A DNA stretch of 64,000 nt. Origin: Phycisphaerae bacterium. Its GTDB lineage: Bacteria; Planctomycetota; Phycisphaerae; Phycisphaerales; UBA1924. The notes under the pieces were generated by a model. It was not told the DNA's origin and did not search any database. It saw only the letters and a program-made list of their open reading frames with translations. Where the stretch lies: contig VGXM01000002.1 in NCBI GenBank assembly GCA_016873295.1, positions 124,001 to 188,000 of the forward strand, in the 5' to 3' direction. This document shows positions 1 to 9,658 of this stretch, in pieces (position 1 is the first letter of the stretch; each line of letters begins with the position of its first letter). Position numbers and translations under genes: made by a program.

Positions 1-25
1 GCGGCGCCGTCGGCGGGGACAACCG

Positions 26-109
26 GCCCAGGTGGCGAAACTGGCAGACGCACTACCTTGAGGTGGTAGCGCCCGCAAGGGCATGGAGGTTCAAATCCTC
101 TCCTGGGCA
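26..109 (+). tRNA. tRNA-Leu (anticodon GAG)
   Basis: The acceptor arms at 26-32 and 102-108 pair perfectly (GCCCAGG with CCTGGGC), followed by discriminator A109. The anticodon stem at 53-57/65-69 encloses the loop TTGAGGT, so the anticodon is GAG (60-62) and reads CUC/CUU. The 84-nt length and extra variable-arm stem fit a class II tRNA such as Leu. The T arm GGAGGTTCAAATCCTCT is intact. CCA is not encoded. Confidence 0.95.
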
Positions 110-264
110 TTCCCGACGCAGACCGTGGGCGATCCGCCGCTGGACCAGCCCCAACGCCGCATCGAGCCCTGTCCGATCGACGGGTCGAGATGCCGCGCCC
201 GCCGCTCGAAAAGCCGGGGTGCGAGCGGATGAGCCGGCGGTGCGGACGGTGACCGCGGCGCCCG

Positions 265-939
265 TCAGCACCCGGCGTTGAAGAGGTTGAGGAACAGGAG
301 GACGTCGTTGAAGTCGACGGCGCCGTCGTTGTTCAGGTCGGCCCCCGGGGATTGAGCGTTGAAGTCGCCCAGGAACTCCAGGAAGTCGTAGAAGTCGAGG
401 GTGCCGTCGCAGTTCCAGTCGGCGATGCACACGGACAAGTTGGCCGGGTTGCTGGTCGTGCTGCCGCACGGCCCGGCGACGACAACGTCGAACAGGCCCG
501 CGTCTCCCGGCTGCGCGTTGGCAATGGAGAGCGTCGTGGTGGTGGCGCCTGAGACGATGGAGCCCGAGGGGGTCGGGCCGTTGAGGAGGGGCACGCCCCG
601 GCGCCCCCACTGGTAGGTGAGCGCGGGCGTGCCGGTGGCGGCGACGGAGAAGTGGGCGGACCCTCCGCGGCACGCGACGGCGCCTTGCGGGTGCGTGGCG
701 ATCGCCGGTGCGGACCCGTTGAAGGTGTAGCGGGCGAAGTAGGCCGAGACCTGGCCGCCGGCGGTGGTGAAATCACCACCCACCGCCAGGGCGGTCACGC
801 TGCCGCTCATCCCCGATCCCAGCGGACTCCACTTGTCGCCGTCCCAGCGGCCGATGCGTCTTGCCGCCACACCCCCCGCGCTGGTGAAGGCGCCACCCGC
901 GACAAGGTCGCCGTTCGGAAGGACGGCCAGCGCGAACAC
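265..939 (-). pseudogene. 5'-truncated exported repeat protein with Ig-like and GC-type dockerin domains
   Basis: The 224-residue reading frame starts inside a repeat of the type ALAVLPNGDLVAGGAFTSAGG, a delta-60/beta-propeller-like repeat. It continues through one and a half further repeats, then an Ig-like region (CRGGSAHFSVAATG, LSIANAQPGDAGLFDVVVAG) and a complete paired dockerin ending NLFNAGC. No signal peptide or promoter motif precedes the first Met, and only 52 bp separate it from the atpG stop. One repeat also appears shortened (ALAVGGDFTTAGG lacks the LPNGDLVA part). I infer the 3' remnant of a larger secreted protein whose 5' end was deleted. A short live gene without a signal peptide is less likely. 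Confidence 0.7.
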
Positions 940-991
940 GCCGGCGGACTCGATTGCGCACCGCGGCCCGCCCCACCGCCGACGGGGAGGG

Positions 992-1912
992 CTACTCCAG
1001 CGCCTGGGCGCCGGAGATGATCTCGGTCAGCTCGGTGGTGATCTGGGCCTGGCGGGCGCGGTTGTACTTGCGGCTGAGGGTCTTGCCCGCCTTGCCCGCG
1101 TTGTCGGTCGCGCTCTTCATCGCCACCATGCGGGCCACGTGCTCGCTCACCACCGCGTCGTTGAACATCTGGAAGAGCACCGCCTTGACCGCCGCGGGCA
1201 GCAGCTCGCCCAGCAGTTCCGCCGCGCCGGGGCTGAACTCGTAGTTCGAGCCCAGCTTCTTGCCCTCCTCCGCGGCCAGCGCCGGCTGCCGGCTGACGGC
1301 CTGGGACTTGGCGGCGTCGGTGATCGCCCGGGCGTCGAACGGGAGCAGTTGCGTGACCGTCGGCGATTGCTTGCCCGCCGAGATGTACTTCATGTACACG
1401 ATTCGGACGGCGGAGATCTCGCCCGCCGCGAACGCGCGCATGTACTCGTCCGCCAGGGCCGTCACCGCCTCGTACCCGGGCTTGTCGCCGAAGGTGTGCT
1501 GCCGCGCGACCTGCACGCCCTGGAACCTGAGGAACCCGGCCCCCTTCTTGCCGACCAGCTCGATGCGCCCGTCCTTGGCGCCGGCGTTGGAGCGCAGGAA
1601 CGCCATCGCCGTGCGCAGGACCGTGCTGTTGTACGCCCCGCAGAGCCCGCGGTCGGAGGTGAGGATCAGCGTCAGGGGCTGCCCCGCGCCGGGCCTGCGC
1701 CCCATGCCCAGGAGCGGGTGGGACACGTCGGTGACCGCCGCGGACATGTCGGCGACGAGGTGGAAGAGCGTCTCGGCGTAGGGCTTGCCCGCCACGGCCG
1801 CCTGCTGGGCCTTGGCGAACTTGCTCGTCGCGATCATCTGCATCGTCTTGGTGATGCGCCGGATGTTCCCGACCGCCTTGATGCGCTTCTTGATCTCACG
1901 GGTCTTGGCCAT
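992..1912 (-). CDS. atpG: F1Fo ATP synthase gamma subunit
   Basis: The 306-residue product is the central rotor shaft of F1. The N-terminal helix MAKTREIKKRIKAVGNIRRI and the C-terminal helix (ARQAQITTELTEIISGA) are the two diagnostic coiled-coil strands, with SDRGLCGAYN between them; length is normal for the family. The ATG at 1912 is chosen because the protein then begins exactly like known gamma subunits and a TATCCT hexamer lies 9 nt upstream. The gene stands alone: upstream is a divergent pseudopilin gene, downstream a dockerin remnant, and neither atpA nor atpD is adjacent. Confidence 0.96.
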   Translation of the reverse strand: MAKTREIKKRIKAVGNIRRITKTMQMIATSKFAKAQQAAVAGKPYAETLFHLVADMSAAVTDVSHPLLGMGRRPGAGQPLTLILTSDRGLCGAYNSTVLRTAMAFLRSNAGAKDGRIELVGKKGAGFLRFQGVQVARQHTFGDKPGYEAVTALADEYMRAFAAGEISAVRIVYMKYISAGKQSPTVTQLLPFDARAITDAAKSQAVSRQPALAAEEGKKLGSNYEFSPGAAELLGELLPAAVKAVLFQMFNDAVVSEHVARMVAMKSATDNAGKAGKTLSRKYNRARQAQITTELTEIISGAQALE

Positions 1913-2060
1913 GGGACGGCAAGGATAGGACCGACACCCCCGCGCATCCCGGGCACGCGAAAACACCTGGATGGGCACCGAACAGCGACCGCTCCACGCA
2001 CACAACACTGTGGATCGGCGCACACGGCCGCGGTGATTCGTCCGCAATTCGTGAAGCGGC

Positions 2061-2088
2061 TTGACAGCGCCCCCCCCTGTGGTACGCT
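2061..2088 (+). promoter_or_regulatory. Sigma-70-type promoter of the first pseudopilin cassette
   Basis: A perfect -35 box TTGACA (2061-2066) is followed after 16 nt by TACGCT (2083-2088). The ATG lies 7 nt after the hexamer, so a transcript starting at the usual distance would begin at or near the start codon and be leaderless. Confidence 0.65.
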
Positions 2089-2095
2089 GGCGGGC

Positions 2096-2812
2096 ATGAG
2101 CGGTGATGCGGCCAGATCGAGCCCATCGTTCCGTGGCGCCAGCCCCGGCGCGGGGCGGGGTTTCAGCCTGATCGAACTGGTCGTGGTGATGGGCGTGGTG
2201 ATGATCCTGGTGGGGCTGGCGCTGCCTTCGTTGCAGCGGTCGTGGTGGACGGGGCGGAGCGTGGCTCAGCTCGCGTCCGTGCGACACAACGCGGCGCTCA
2301 TCGGGCAATACGCGCAGGTCTACCGGGATCTGTATCCACAGCCTGACGCACGGACGAGCACCGAAGTCGTCCATTTCTGGTACAAGCCAATGGTTGAATC
2401 GGGCTACTTCGCATCGCCCCGCGAGGCCGATCCGCTCGGCACTCGGCGGCACGGTCGAGTCAATATCATGCTTTCTGAATGCATGGCTCATCCTCCCGAG
2501 CGGATGGTGCGGGGCAATACCCAGCCCGAGCGGGAACGGCGCCCGGCCCCGGTCCGAACAGGCGATGTCTTGGAGCCTTCGCGGAAGGGGCTTCTTGCCC
2601 TCGCCAAGCTAGAAAGCGATCGCATCCAGGCATATTGGTGCTGCGTTCCCGGTTTCCCCAAAGGGCCAGTGGCGTTCGCCGACGGCGGCGCATCTCTGGA
2701 GTATTGGATGGACCTGCTGCCCAACCAGCGATTCGAGCCGGACAGAAACGGGATAGGGAGACCTGTCATGACCACGTGGGGTGGGGCGAGGGGCCGCGAC
2801 CGGCAGCAATGA
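2096..2812 (+). CDS. Pseudopilin (prepilin-type N-terminal methylation protein)
   Basis: This 238-residue protein has a class III prepilin leader: cleavage is expected at G22/F23 in RGFSLIELVV, with Glu at +5 and a hydrophobic helix to about residue 45. The globular part resembles the pseudopilin half of the product at 59539-60762: a YAQVYRD helix after the anchor, a VAFADGGASLEYW segment, and the C-terminal end GGARGRD. It is the first gene of a cassette with the Cys-rich gene at 2843 and the exported anchor protein at 3271. A filament or secretion-complex subunit is likely from the leader type; the specific role is unknown. The start follows from the promoter and from the short basic leader it gives. 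Confidence 0.85.
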   Translation: MSGDAARSSPSFRGASPGAGRGFSLIELVVVMGVVMILVGLALPSLQRSWWTGRSVAQLASVRHNAALIGQYAQVYRDLYPQPDARTSTEVVHFWYKPMVESGYFASPREADPLGTRRHGRVNIMLSECMAHPPERMVRGNTQPERERRPAPVRTGDVLEPSRKGLLALAKLESDRIQAYWCCVPGFPKGPVAFADGGASLEYWMDLLPNQRFEPDRNGIGRPVMTTWGGARGRDRQQ

Positions 2813-2842
2813 GCACAGTGCAGCGTAAACGGAGGCGTTCCA

Positions 2843-3274
2843 ATGAGGAATGCGGAGTCAAGTGGAAGCAGGCGATGGGAGAGAGCGGGCGCGTGGGCGC
2901 TTCTGGCCCTCTGCGCGGCCACGGCTATTGCGGCACCGTGTATCGCACCCAAGGTTGAGTGCACCTCAGGGAGTGGGTTCTGCCAGGGAACCGTGGTGGT
3001 GTGCAGCCAAGGTTGGGAGGACGCCTCAGTCGGCTGGGCCTGCACCGGGCCATACATGGCCGGCGGCTTCTGTTATGAGATGTCCAGCTGCGCTCCCTAT
3101 CCGTGCAGTCAGCCCCCGCCGAGTGGGAGCGATCCGCTGGCGATCTACTGTCGCGACGGCGGTCAGTGCTGCTCGTGTATCACCTCAACCGGAACTCCTT
3201 GGTCCTCGGGGCAGAATTACTATTACTACACCAACTGTGTGGCGTGCGCCGGCTCTGGCGGAGGAGACGATTGA
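2843..3274 (+). CDS. Exported Cys-rich small protein (cassette 1)
   Basis: The 143-residue protein has an N-terminal hydrophobic signal (WALLALCAATAIAA). The mature part carries about 14 cysteines, including QCCSC, plus a YYYYTNC segment and a Gly/Asp tail. The spacing does not match a family I know. It shares the pattern PPSG..P..I..RD with the Cys-rich protein at 60762-61190. A GGAGG Shine-Dalgarno lies 7 nt before the ATG, unlike most genes here, as expected for an internal operon gene. Its stop overlaps the next start (TTGA). The many cysteines in an exported protein suggest disulfides or metal binding; no reaction can be assigned. Confidence 0.75.
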   Translation: MRNAESSGSRRWERAGAWALLALCAATAIAAPCIAPKVECTSGSGFCQGTVVVCSQGWEDASVGWACTGPYMAGGFCYEMSSCAPYPCSQPPPSGSDPLAIYCRDGGQCCSCITSTGTPWSSGQNYYYYTNCVACAGSGGGDD

Positions 3275-4215
3275 AACGGGCGCCTCGCCGAGAGCGCTGG
3301 CTTCATCTCACCCCGGCATGGCTTGCCGTGTCGAGCGCATGCGCGATGGCGCAGAGTGTGTTGTGGTCCCTCGACGATGTGCGGGTTCGCAGCGTCTGCG
3401 TGGAGGTGCTGTTGGAGCGCGAGGAAGATCGATCGCTCCTGCCCGTTGGGTACGACATGGGGTCCGGCGCTTGGTACCGCTTCGGCGATGGTGAACTAAC
3501 GGTTTATTCGCCAGGGCGAGGCGTGCTTCGGGGGGCGCCGGTGTCCGGCGGCGGCCTGACTCCAACGGCGGACGCTCGTTCAAGCGACCGTTTCATCGAG
3601 GAGATGGTGCTGCCCTTCGTGTATGTCGCGGCCATCAAGGCGAATCCGGCATGCGTGCAGAGCGTCGTGCGAGCCGATGACGGCGGATTGACGGTGACTA
3701 TCCGCGCGCCCGGCGGCGTCCCGGCAGCGCCCGCTGGGTCGCGCCCGGATGAAACGGTGCTGATCGAACTGGACCCCGAGCAGCGCGTGCGGCGCATCGA
3801 TCGCCCGGAACTAAAGGGGCGGAATACGCCCCTGCGCGTGCTCGGCGACATCGAGGGCGTGCCGATCCACATGATCGACTACGAAACCCGCGGCAACATC
3901 CCGCCGGGCATGCCGACGAAATGGCGTCTTGTCTCTGGTACCGTCAAGCCTCCGGGGTCGGCGCAGCGGCCGTGCTTTACGCCCGAGTCGGTGGAGCTGG
4001 CCATGCTCCCCATCCGGCGCGAGCACGAAGAGCGGATGAGGGAGCACCGGGCCAGCCAGGCCGAATCGCTTCCGCCCCCGCCGCCGCCTGGCGCCGCGCC
4101 GGTCGAGGGGCCCGTCGAGAGCACGCCCGGGTCTGCGTGGGGCCCCGCCCTGGTCGTCACCGGCGTCATCACGCTGCTCGTGGGGGGGTTCCTGTGGTTC
4201 CGGTCTCGGCGCTAA
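3271..4215 (+). CDS. Exported protein with C-terminal membrane anchor (cassette 1)
   Basis: I choose a TTG start at 3271: it overlaps the previous stop (TTGA), has GGAGGAG 4-5 nt upstream, and yields a good signal peptide (MKRAPRRERWLHLTPAWLAV, then SSACAMA before Q). An in-frame ATG at 3103 would lie inside the Cys-rich gene and gives no signal peptide. The 314-residue product has an exported domain of about 230 residues with no recognised family, a Pro-rich linker (PPPPPPGAAP), one transmembrane helix (ALVVTGVITLLVGGFLWF) and a basic RSRR tail. The layout matches the protein at 61211-62353, the third member of the second cassette. It is probably an envelope-anchored partner of the pseudopilin and Cys-rich protein; function unknown. 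Confidence 0.75.
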   Translation: MKRAPRRERWLHLTPAWLAVSSACAMAQSVLWSLDDVRVRSVCVEVLLEREEDRSLLPVGYDMGSGAWYRFGDGELTVYSPGRGVLRGAPVSGGGLTPTADARSSDRFIEEMVLPFVYVAAIKANPACVQSVVRADDGGLTVTIRAPGGVPAAPAGSRPDETVLIELDPEQRVRRIDRPELKGRNTPLRVLGDIEGVPIHMIDYETRGNIPPGMPTKWRLVSGTVKPPGSAQRPCFTPESVELAMLPIRREHEERMREHRASQAESLPPPPPPGAAPVEGPVESTPGSAWGPALVVTGVITLLVGGFLWFRSRR

Positions 4216-4384
4216 GGCGAGCCGTCGCGGCGATCGGTCGCCTCGCGTGCCTGGCGGCGGCGCTGGCGCCGCGCGGGGCTCGCGGTGTCCGCCGATCCGC
4301 GCGTAGCGTCTGTGCCGCGGGCGCCGTCGATCGACCGCCCGGACCCGCGTGGAGTCCGCGCCGCGGGGCGCCGATAATGGCCCC

Positions 4385-4741
4385 ATGATCAAGCGTGTCG
4401 CGATCGTCCTGGGGCTGCTCGTGGGGCTGGGCGGCTGCGCCCAGCGCCAGTTCGAGGTCGACCTGCGCAACGCCAGCGACCGCGGCCTGAGCGTGCAGTT
4501 GCTGCGCAACTCGAGCGGGAAAAAGGAGCGCGTGCGCGTCGCCGAACTGGCCCCGGGCGACCGCCTCGTGCACGGCTTCGTCACGCAGAACCGGCGCACG
4601 GCCCTGACCGCCCTGGTCACCATCCCGGGCGAGAATCCGGACCTGGGCGCCTACGCCCTGCCCATCGAGGGCGACCGCACCCTCGCGATCGACCTGGTGG
4701 TTCGCGACGGCGTGGTCGTCCCCGTCCCGCGGGCGCGCTGA
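4385..4741 (+). CDS. Small lipoprotein
   Basis: The 118-residue product starts MIKRVAIVLGLLVGLGGC; the lipobox is LGGC, so the mature protein would be lipid-anchored at the Cys. The rest (QFEVDLRNASDRGLSVQLLR, ELAPGDRL) resembles a small beta-sandwich; no family is recognised. ATG 4385 is supported by GATAAT at 4373-4378, 6 nt upstream, and by the short signal peptide. It is convergent with the subtilase gene, with a hairpin between them. Confidence 0.75.
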   Translation: MIKRVAIVLGLLVGLGGCAQRQFEVDLRNASDRGLSVQLLRNSSGKKERVRVAELAPGDRLVHGFVTQNRRTALTALVTIPGENPDLGAYALPIEGDRTLAIDLVVRDGVVVPVPRAR

Positions 4742-4755
4742 CCGGCGCACGAAGA

Positions 4756-4780
4756 AGGCCCGGGCGCGGGCCCCGGGCCT
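4756..4780. terminator. GC hairpin between convergent genes
   Basis: AGGCCCGGG (4756-4764) pairs perfectly with CCCGGGCCT (4772-4780) around a 7-nt loop. It sits between the lipoprotein stop and the subtilase stop. There is no U run, so it is a hairpin of probable bidirectional terminator function. It resembles the first hairpin of the R4 modules at 14126 and 32181. Confidence 0.5.
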
Positions 4781-4802
4781 GTCGAGTCGAACCGCCCTGC
4801 GC

Positions 4803-6302
4803 TCAGGCGCAGCCGGCGTTGTACAGGTTGAGGAACGAGAGCAGGTCGTTGAAGTCGACCAGCCCGTCGCCCGTCAGGTCGGCCCGGGCGGCGCCGGCGT
4901 TGTAGTCGTTGAGGAACCCGAGGAAGTCGTTGAAGTCGATGATGCCGTCGCCGTTCCAGTCGGCGCGGCAGGCGGCGGCGAGCGCGGCGGCGACGGCGGC
5001 GGAGGCGTCGACGATGCCCTTCCCGAAGATGTCGTCCTCGCCGGGCGCGCCGATGTCGCGGGCGGTGTCCTGCAGGATGTTCATGGCCTGGCGTGCGGTG
5101 AGGGCGGGGTTGGCGGAGTAGATGAGCCCGAGCACGCCGTTGGCGATGGGCGTGGAGAACGAGGTGCCGGAGACGTTGGCGTACGCCGTGTCGCTGGTGC
5201 TGGTGGTGGTGCGGGTCGACACGCCGGGGGCGACGACGTCGATCGCGCGCCCGTAGGCCGAGAACGACGCCTTGAGATCGTTCTGATCCGTCGCCCCCAC
5301 GATGACGACGTCGGGGTAGTCGGTGGCGGCACCGAGGTTGGCGTTGTTGTTCCCCGCGGCCCAGAGCAGCACAGAGTTGTAGGTGTCCATCAGCGTGGTG
5401 CCGGTCGTGCCCACCGAGGAGCCCGTGACGCCCGAGTACGACACGGAGACGCCCCGGGCCCCGTTCTGGGCCGCCCAGATCGCCCCGCCCGTCAGCGCGC
5501 TCGTCGACGCGCTGCCGCTGGAGACGTTCGAGGCCCGCACGTGCAGGATGGTCACGTCCCACATCGCCCCCGACACGCCCGCCCCGTTGTTCCCCGACGC
5601 GCCGATGCACCCGGCGGTCTGCGTGCCGTGCGGGTGGATGGGGCCGATGTCCCCGCCCTGCGCCACCGTGAGCCCCGACGCCGAGTTGTACCCGTTCGTC
5701 GACAGGTTCCCGACGAGGTCCTCGTGCGTCCGGCGCACGCCCGTGTCCACGTTCGAGAGGATGATCGACGCCGACCCCGTCGTCGTGTCCCACGCCGCCG
5801 GAGTCCGGATGTTGGTGTGCCAGTACTGCTGCCCGAACTGCGGGTCGTTCGGAACCGCCCGCGGATACACCGTCCAGTCCGGCTCGGCGTACTGGTAGTC
5901 GCGCGTCCCCATCAGGAACGCCGACATCTGGCTCTCGCCCACCCCCGCGGGCAACGCGATGATCACCTCGCCGTTCGCGGGGATCTCCCCGACGATCAGC
6001 CCCGCGACCCGCGCCCGCGCCCGGGCCATGGCGGCCCCGGCCTGCTCGGCGGTGTACCCGGCCTTGAGCCACGCGTCGCCCTGGAACGGACGCACGATCA
6101 TCCTCCCCGACAACTCCATGAACCCGGGTTGATCCACGAACAACTCGCCGGCGGCGTTGGCCCGTTCCAGCGCCCGAACGTCCCCCGACTGCAGCGCAAC
6201 GCCCGCTCGGATCAGCTCGCCGGGGCTCTGGGCACGGGCGCCGAACGCGAACAACGAAACCGTACCGATGGCGATCAGGATCGACGAGCGAGCGGTCGGC
6301 AT
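4803..6302 (-). CDS. Secreted subtilisin-like serine protease with GC-type dockerin
   Basis: The 499-residue protein has a signal peptide (ILIAIGTVSLFAFGARA), a pro-region to about residue 150, and an S8 peptidase domain with Asp186 (SNVDTGV), His225 (HPHGTQTAG), oxyanion Asn318 (WAAGNNN) and Ser381 (SGTSFSTPIA). The end is a paired dockerin (ADWNGDGIIDFNDFL ... NLYNAGCA). All catalytic residues are present, so an active extracellular endopeptidase is likely. The dockerin would anchor or sort the protein; its partner is not visible here. The upstream stretch has GGAG about 8 nt before ATG but no TAnnnT hexamer close to the start, so this gene probably has a leader. Confidence 0.93.
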   Translation of the reverse strand: MPTARSSILIAIGTVSLFAFGARAQSPGELIRAGVALQSGDVRALERANAAGELFVDQPGFMELSGRMIVRPFQGDAWLKAGYTAEQAGAAMARARARVAGLIVGEIPANGEVIIALPAGVGESQMSAFLMGTRDYQYAEPDWTVYPRAVPNDPQFGQQYWHTNIRTPAAWDTTTGSASIILSNVDTGVRRTHEDLVGNLSTNGYNSASGLTVAQGGDIGPIHPHGTQTAGCIGASGNNGAGVSGAMWDVTILHVRASNVSSGSASTSALTGGAIWAAQNGARGVSVSYSGVTGSSVGTTGTTLMDTYNSVLLWAAGNNNANLGAATDYPDVVIVGATDQNDLKASFSAYGRAIDVVAPGVSTRTTTSTSDTAYANVSGTSFSTPIANGVLGLIYSANPALTARQAMNILQDTARDIGAPGEDDIFGKGIVDASAAVAAALAAACRADWNGDGIIDFNDFLGFLNDYNAGAARADLTGDGLVDFNDLLSFLNLYNAGCA

Positions 6303-7122
6303 GAGCGGATCTCCGGCGGGCGATGACTTCGCCGCGGATCCGCGCGGAACGCGCGGGTCTGATCGCGGCCATGGACATACGCAGGGGGCGAAAAACCCGG
6401 TTCCTGAATTCGGTCAGGATTCCGGCCGCTCCCCCAAGTCCGCCCGTCCCGCACGCCGAGCCCGAGCCAGTCCTCGAGCCAAGGCCCGGCCCGGCCCGCC
6501 CCCCCCTCCGAGCCTCCGTCGCCGGCCCTCCTCAGGCTCGGCGCGGTGCACGAGGGGATCTCGACAGGCCAGGATCAGGGGGAACCCCCCCGCCCGCCGC
6601 GCCCACGACGCCCGACGATGAATCGTGCGTCGCCCCCGGAGGGACGGCGCACGTGGGCCGCGGGCGGCGTGGACACCCGCGGGGCCCCGCCCGCGCCGCT
6701 CCTCCCTGAACGCGCGGACGGGAGTTGTTCAAGCCGCTCGCCGGAGCGCGGCCCCTCCTGCCATCGCTCCGGCGGGGCCCGGGACCCGGGCAACGCACGG
6801 ATTCCGATACCTCCCCGCCGACGGGCGAGATCGGCGGGGGGTCTCATCTCCTCTCCGACCCCGACCGGAAGACCGTCGCGGCTGCACCACCGGCGCGACC
6901 GTCGTTGCCTGGCCCAAGGGAAGGCGAAGAGGCAGGTTGTCGATCGTTCCGAGCTCGGGCCGAGCGGCCCGCGTCGAACCATCGAGCAGAACGTCTGACC
7001 ATTCGCACCCGTCGCGGAGCGGTTGCGGAAAACACGCCGTGTCGCGACCCGGGCGTCGACCCGGCGCGGATGATCGGACGCTCCGCCCCGCGGTACAGTG
7101 GTGCTCCCGGAGCGCCTGGTTC
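6303..7122. other. 820-bp intergenic region
   Basis: No convincing gene is seen on either strand. It is extremely GC-rich with homopolymeric C and G runs, contains one R3 repeat (6508-6567), and ends with a TACAGT hexamer at 7094-7099 before the AAA+ gene. Reading frames that stay open here have the arginine/proline-rich composition of non-coding GC-rich DNA. Confidence 0.6.
6508..6567 (+). repeat. R3 intergenic repeat, copy 1
   Basis: It contains CCGAGCC, CCTCCTCAGGCTCGGCG and GGGGATCTCGACAG. The same order of blocks recurs at 43632-43679 (reverse), 43708-43766 and 53943-53990. The CGAGCCT/AGGCTCG arms can pair. Confidence 0.55.
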
Positions 7123-8673
<1,551 letters not shown>

Positions 8674-8703
8674 GGGGCCCCCGCGGCGCCGACCGCCCCG
8701 GGG

Positions 8704-9270
8704 TCATCCCTCCGCTTCGGGGGCGTCGTTCAGCAGCCGCTGCAGCACGGGATGGTGCTCGCTCTTCTTCCTGAGGAGGCCCTCGACGACCAGCGGCGGG
8801 ACCATCGTGCCCAGCGTCGAGAGGTCGTGCCCCAGCGCCGTGATCTGCCGGATCAGGCTCGAACTGGTGTAGGCGAAATCCTGCCCGGCGATGATGAACG
8901 CCGTTTCGAGCCCCGCCACCTGGCGGTTGGTCAGCGCCTGCTGGATCTCGTACTGCAGGTCCGAGAGGTTGCGGATGCCGCGGAGCAGGATCGACGCCCC
9001 CGCCGACTTGGCGAAGTCGACCGTGAGCCCCGAGAAGGCCTGCACGCGCACGCTCGCCGCCCGCGGCTCCCGGCGCACCAGGTCCGCCACCAGCGCCTCG
9101 ACCATCTCCACGCGCTCGTCGGCGGTGAAGAGCTGGTCCTTGCCGGGGTTGCGCCCCACCGCGACCACCAGCTCGTCGAAGATCCGCCGCCCCCGCGCGA
9201 TCACGTCCAGGTGCCCGTGGGTGATCGGGTCGAACGAGCCGGGGTACACGGCGACATGGCGCTGCGGCAT
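8704..9270 (-). CDS. coaD: Phosphopantetheine adenylyltransferase
   Basis: This 188-residue enzyme transfers AMP from ATP to 4'-phosphopantetheine, the penultimate step of CoA synthesis. It shows the nucleotidyltransferase motif YPGSFDPITHGHLD with both His of the T/HxGH motif, RGIRNLSDLQYE and the C-terminal SSSLIRQI motif. The ATG at 9270 gives the standard N-terminus MPQRHVAVYPGSFDP and lies 7 nt after TAGACT (9278-9283, minus strand), so a leaderless mRNA is likely. The length is slightly over the usual 160 residues because of a C-terminal extension. Confidence 0.97.
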   Translation of the reverse strand: MPQRHVAVYPGSFDPITHGHLDVIARGRRIFDELVVAVGRNPGKDQLFTADERVEMVEALVADLVRREPRAASVRVQAFSGLTVDFAKSAGASILLRGIRNLSDLQYEIQQALTNRQVAGLETAFIIAGQDFAYTSSSLIRQITALGHDLSTLGTMVPPLVVEGLLRKKSEHHPVLQRLLNDAPEAEG

Positions 9271-9388
9271 GCCCACCAGTCTACGGGAGAGACGCCCGGT
9301 GCAGCACCCCCCGGGTGGCATGCTCCCCGCTCGGGGGAAGCACGGGGAGCCCCCCATCCAAACCGCTTGCTCGGAGCGCTCGCCTCGC

Positions 9389-9658
9389 TCACGGGCCGGC
9401 GCAGCGCCGGGCCCGACGGGCCCGGCACCGAGCCAGCACGTCGAGCACGCCCGCCCTGTCGCCGATCGAGTGGGCCAGGGCGCCGACGGCGGCCCCCGCC
9501 AGCCGCGCCAGCACCGTGTCCGCCGTCCGACGCTGGAAGGCCAGCAGCGCCCGCGAGGCCTCGGCGCGGGCGTCCGGGCTCTCGGACTCGACGGCGACCG
9601 CGGCCGCGGCCAGCAGTTCCTCCAGGCGCTCGCACTCGGTCACGGCGGGACCCTCCAT
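9389..9658 (-). CDS. Small helical protein of unknown function
   Basis: The 89-residue product is predicted almost entirely helical and Ala/Arg/Glu-rich (CERLEELLAAAAVAVE, VLARLAGAAVGALAHSI). No family is recognised. Its ATG lies 19 nt inside the end of the preceding lipoprotein gene, so the two are translationally coupled and probably functional partners. The reading frame is weakly supported by itself; the overlap is the main argument. Confidence 0.45.
   Translation of the reverse strand: MEGPAVTECERLEELLAAAAVAVESESPDARAEASRALLAFQRRTADTVLARLAGAAVGALAHSIGDRAGVLDVLARCRARRARRCAGP

Noticed and set aside
1913-2491. Long N-terminal extension of atpG
   Set aside because: The frame is open upstream of 1912, but the extra sequence is antisense to the pseudopilin gene and not gamma-subunit-like; the ATG at 1912 gives the family N-terminus.
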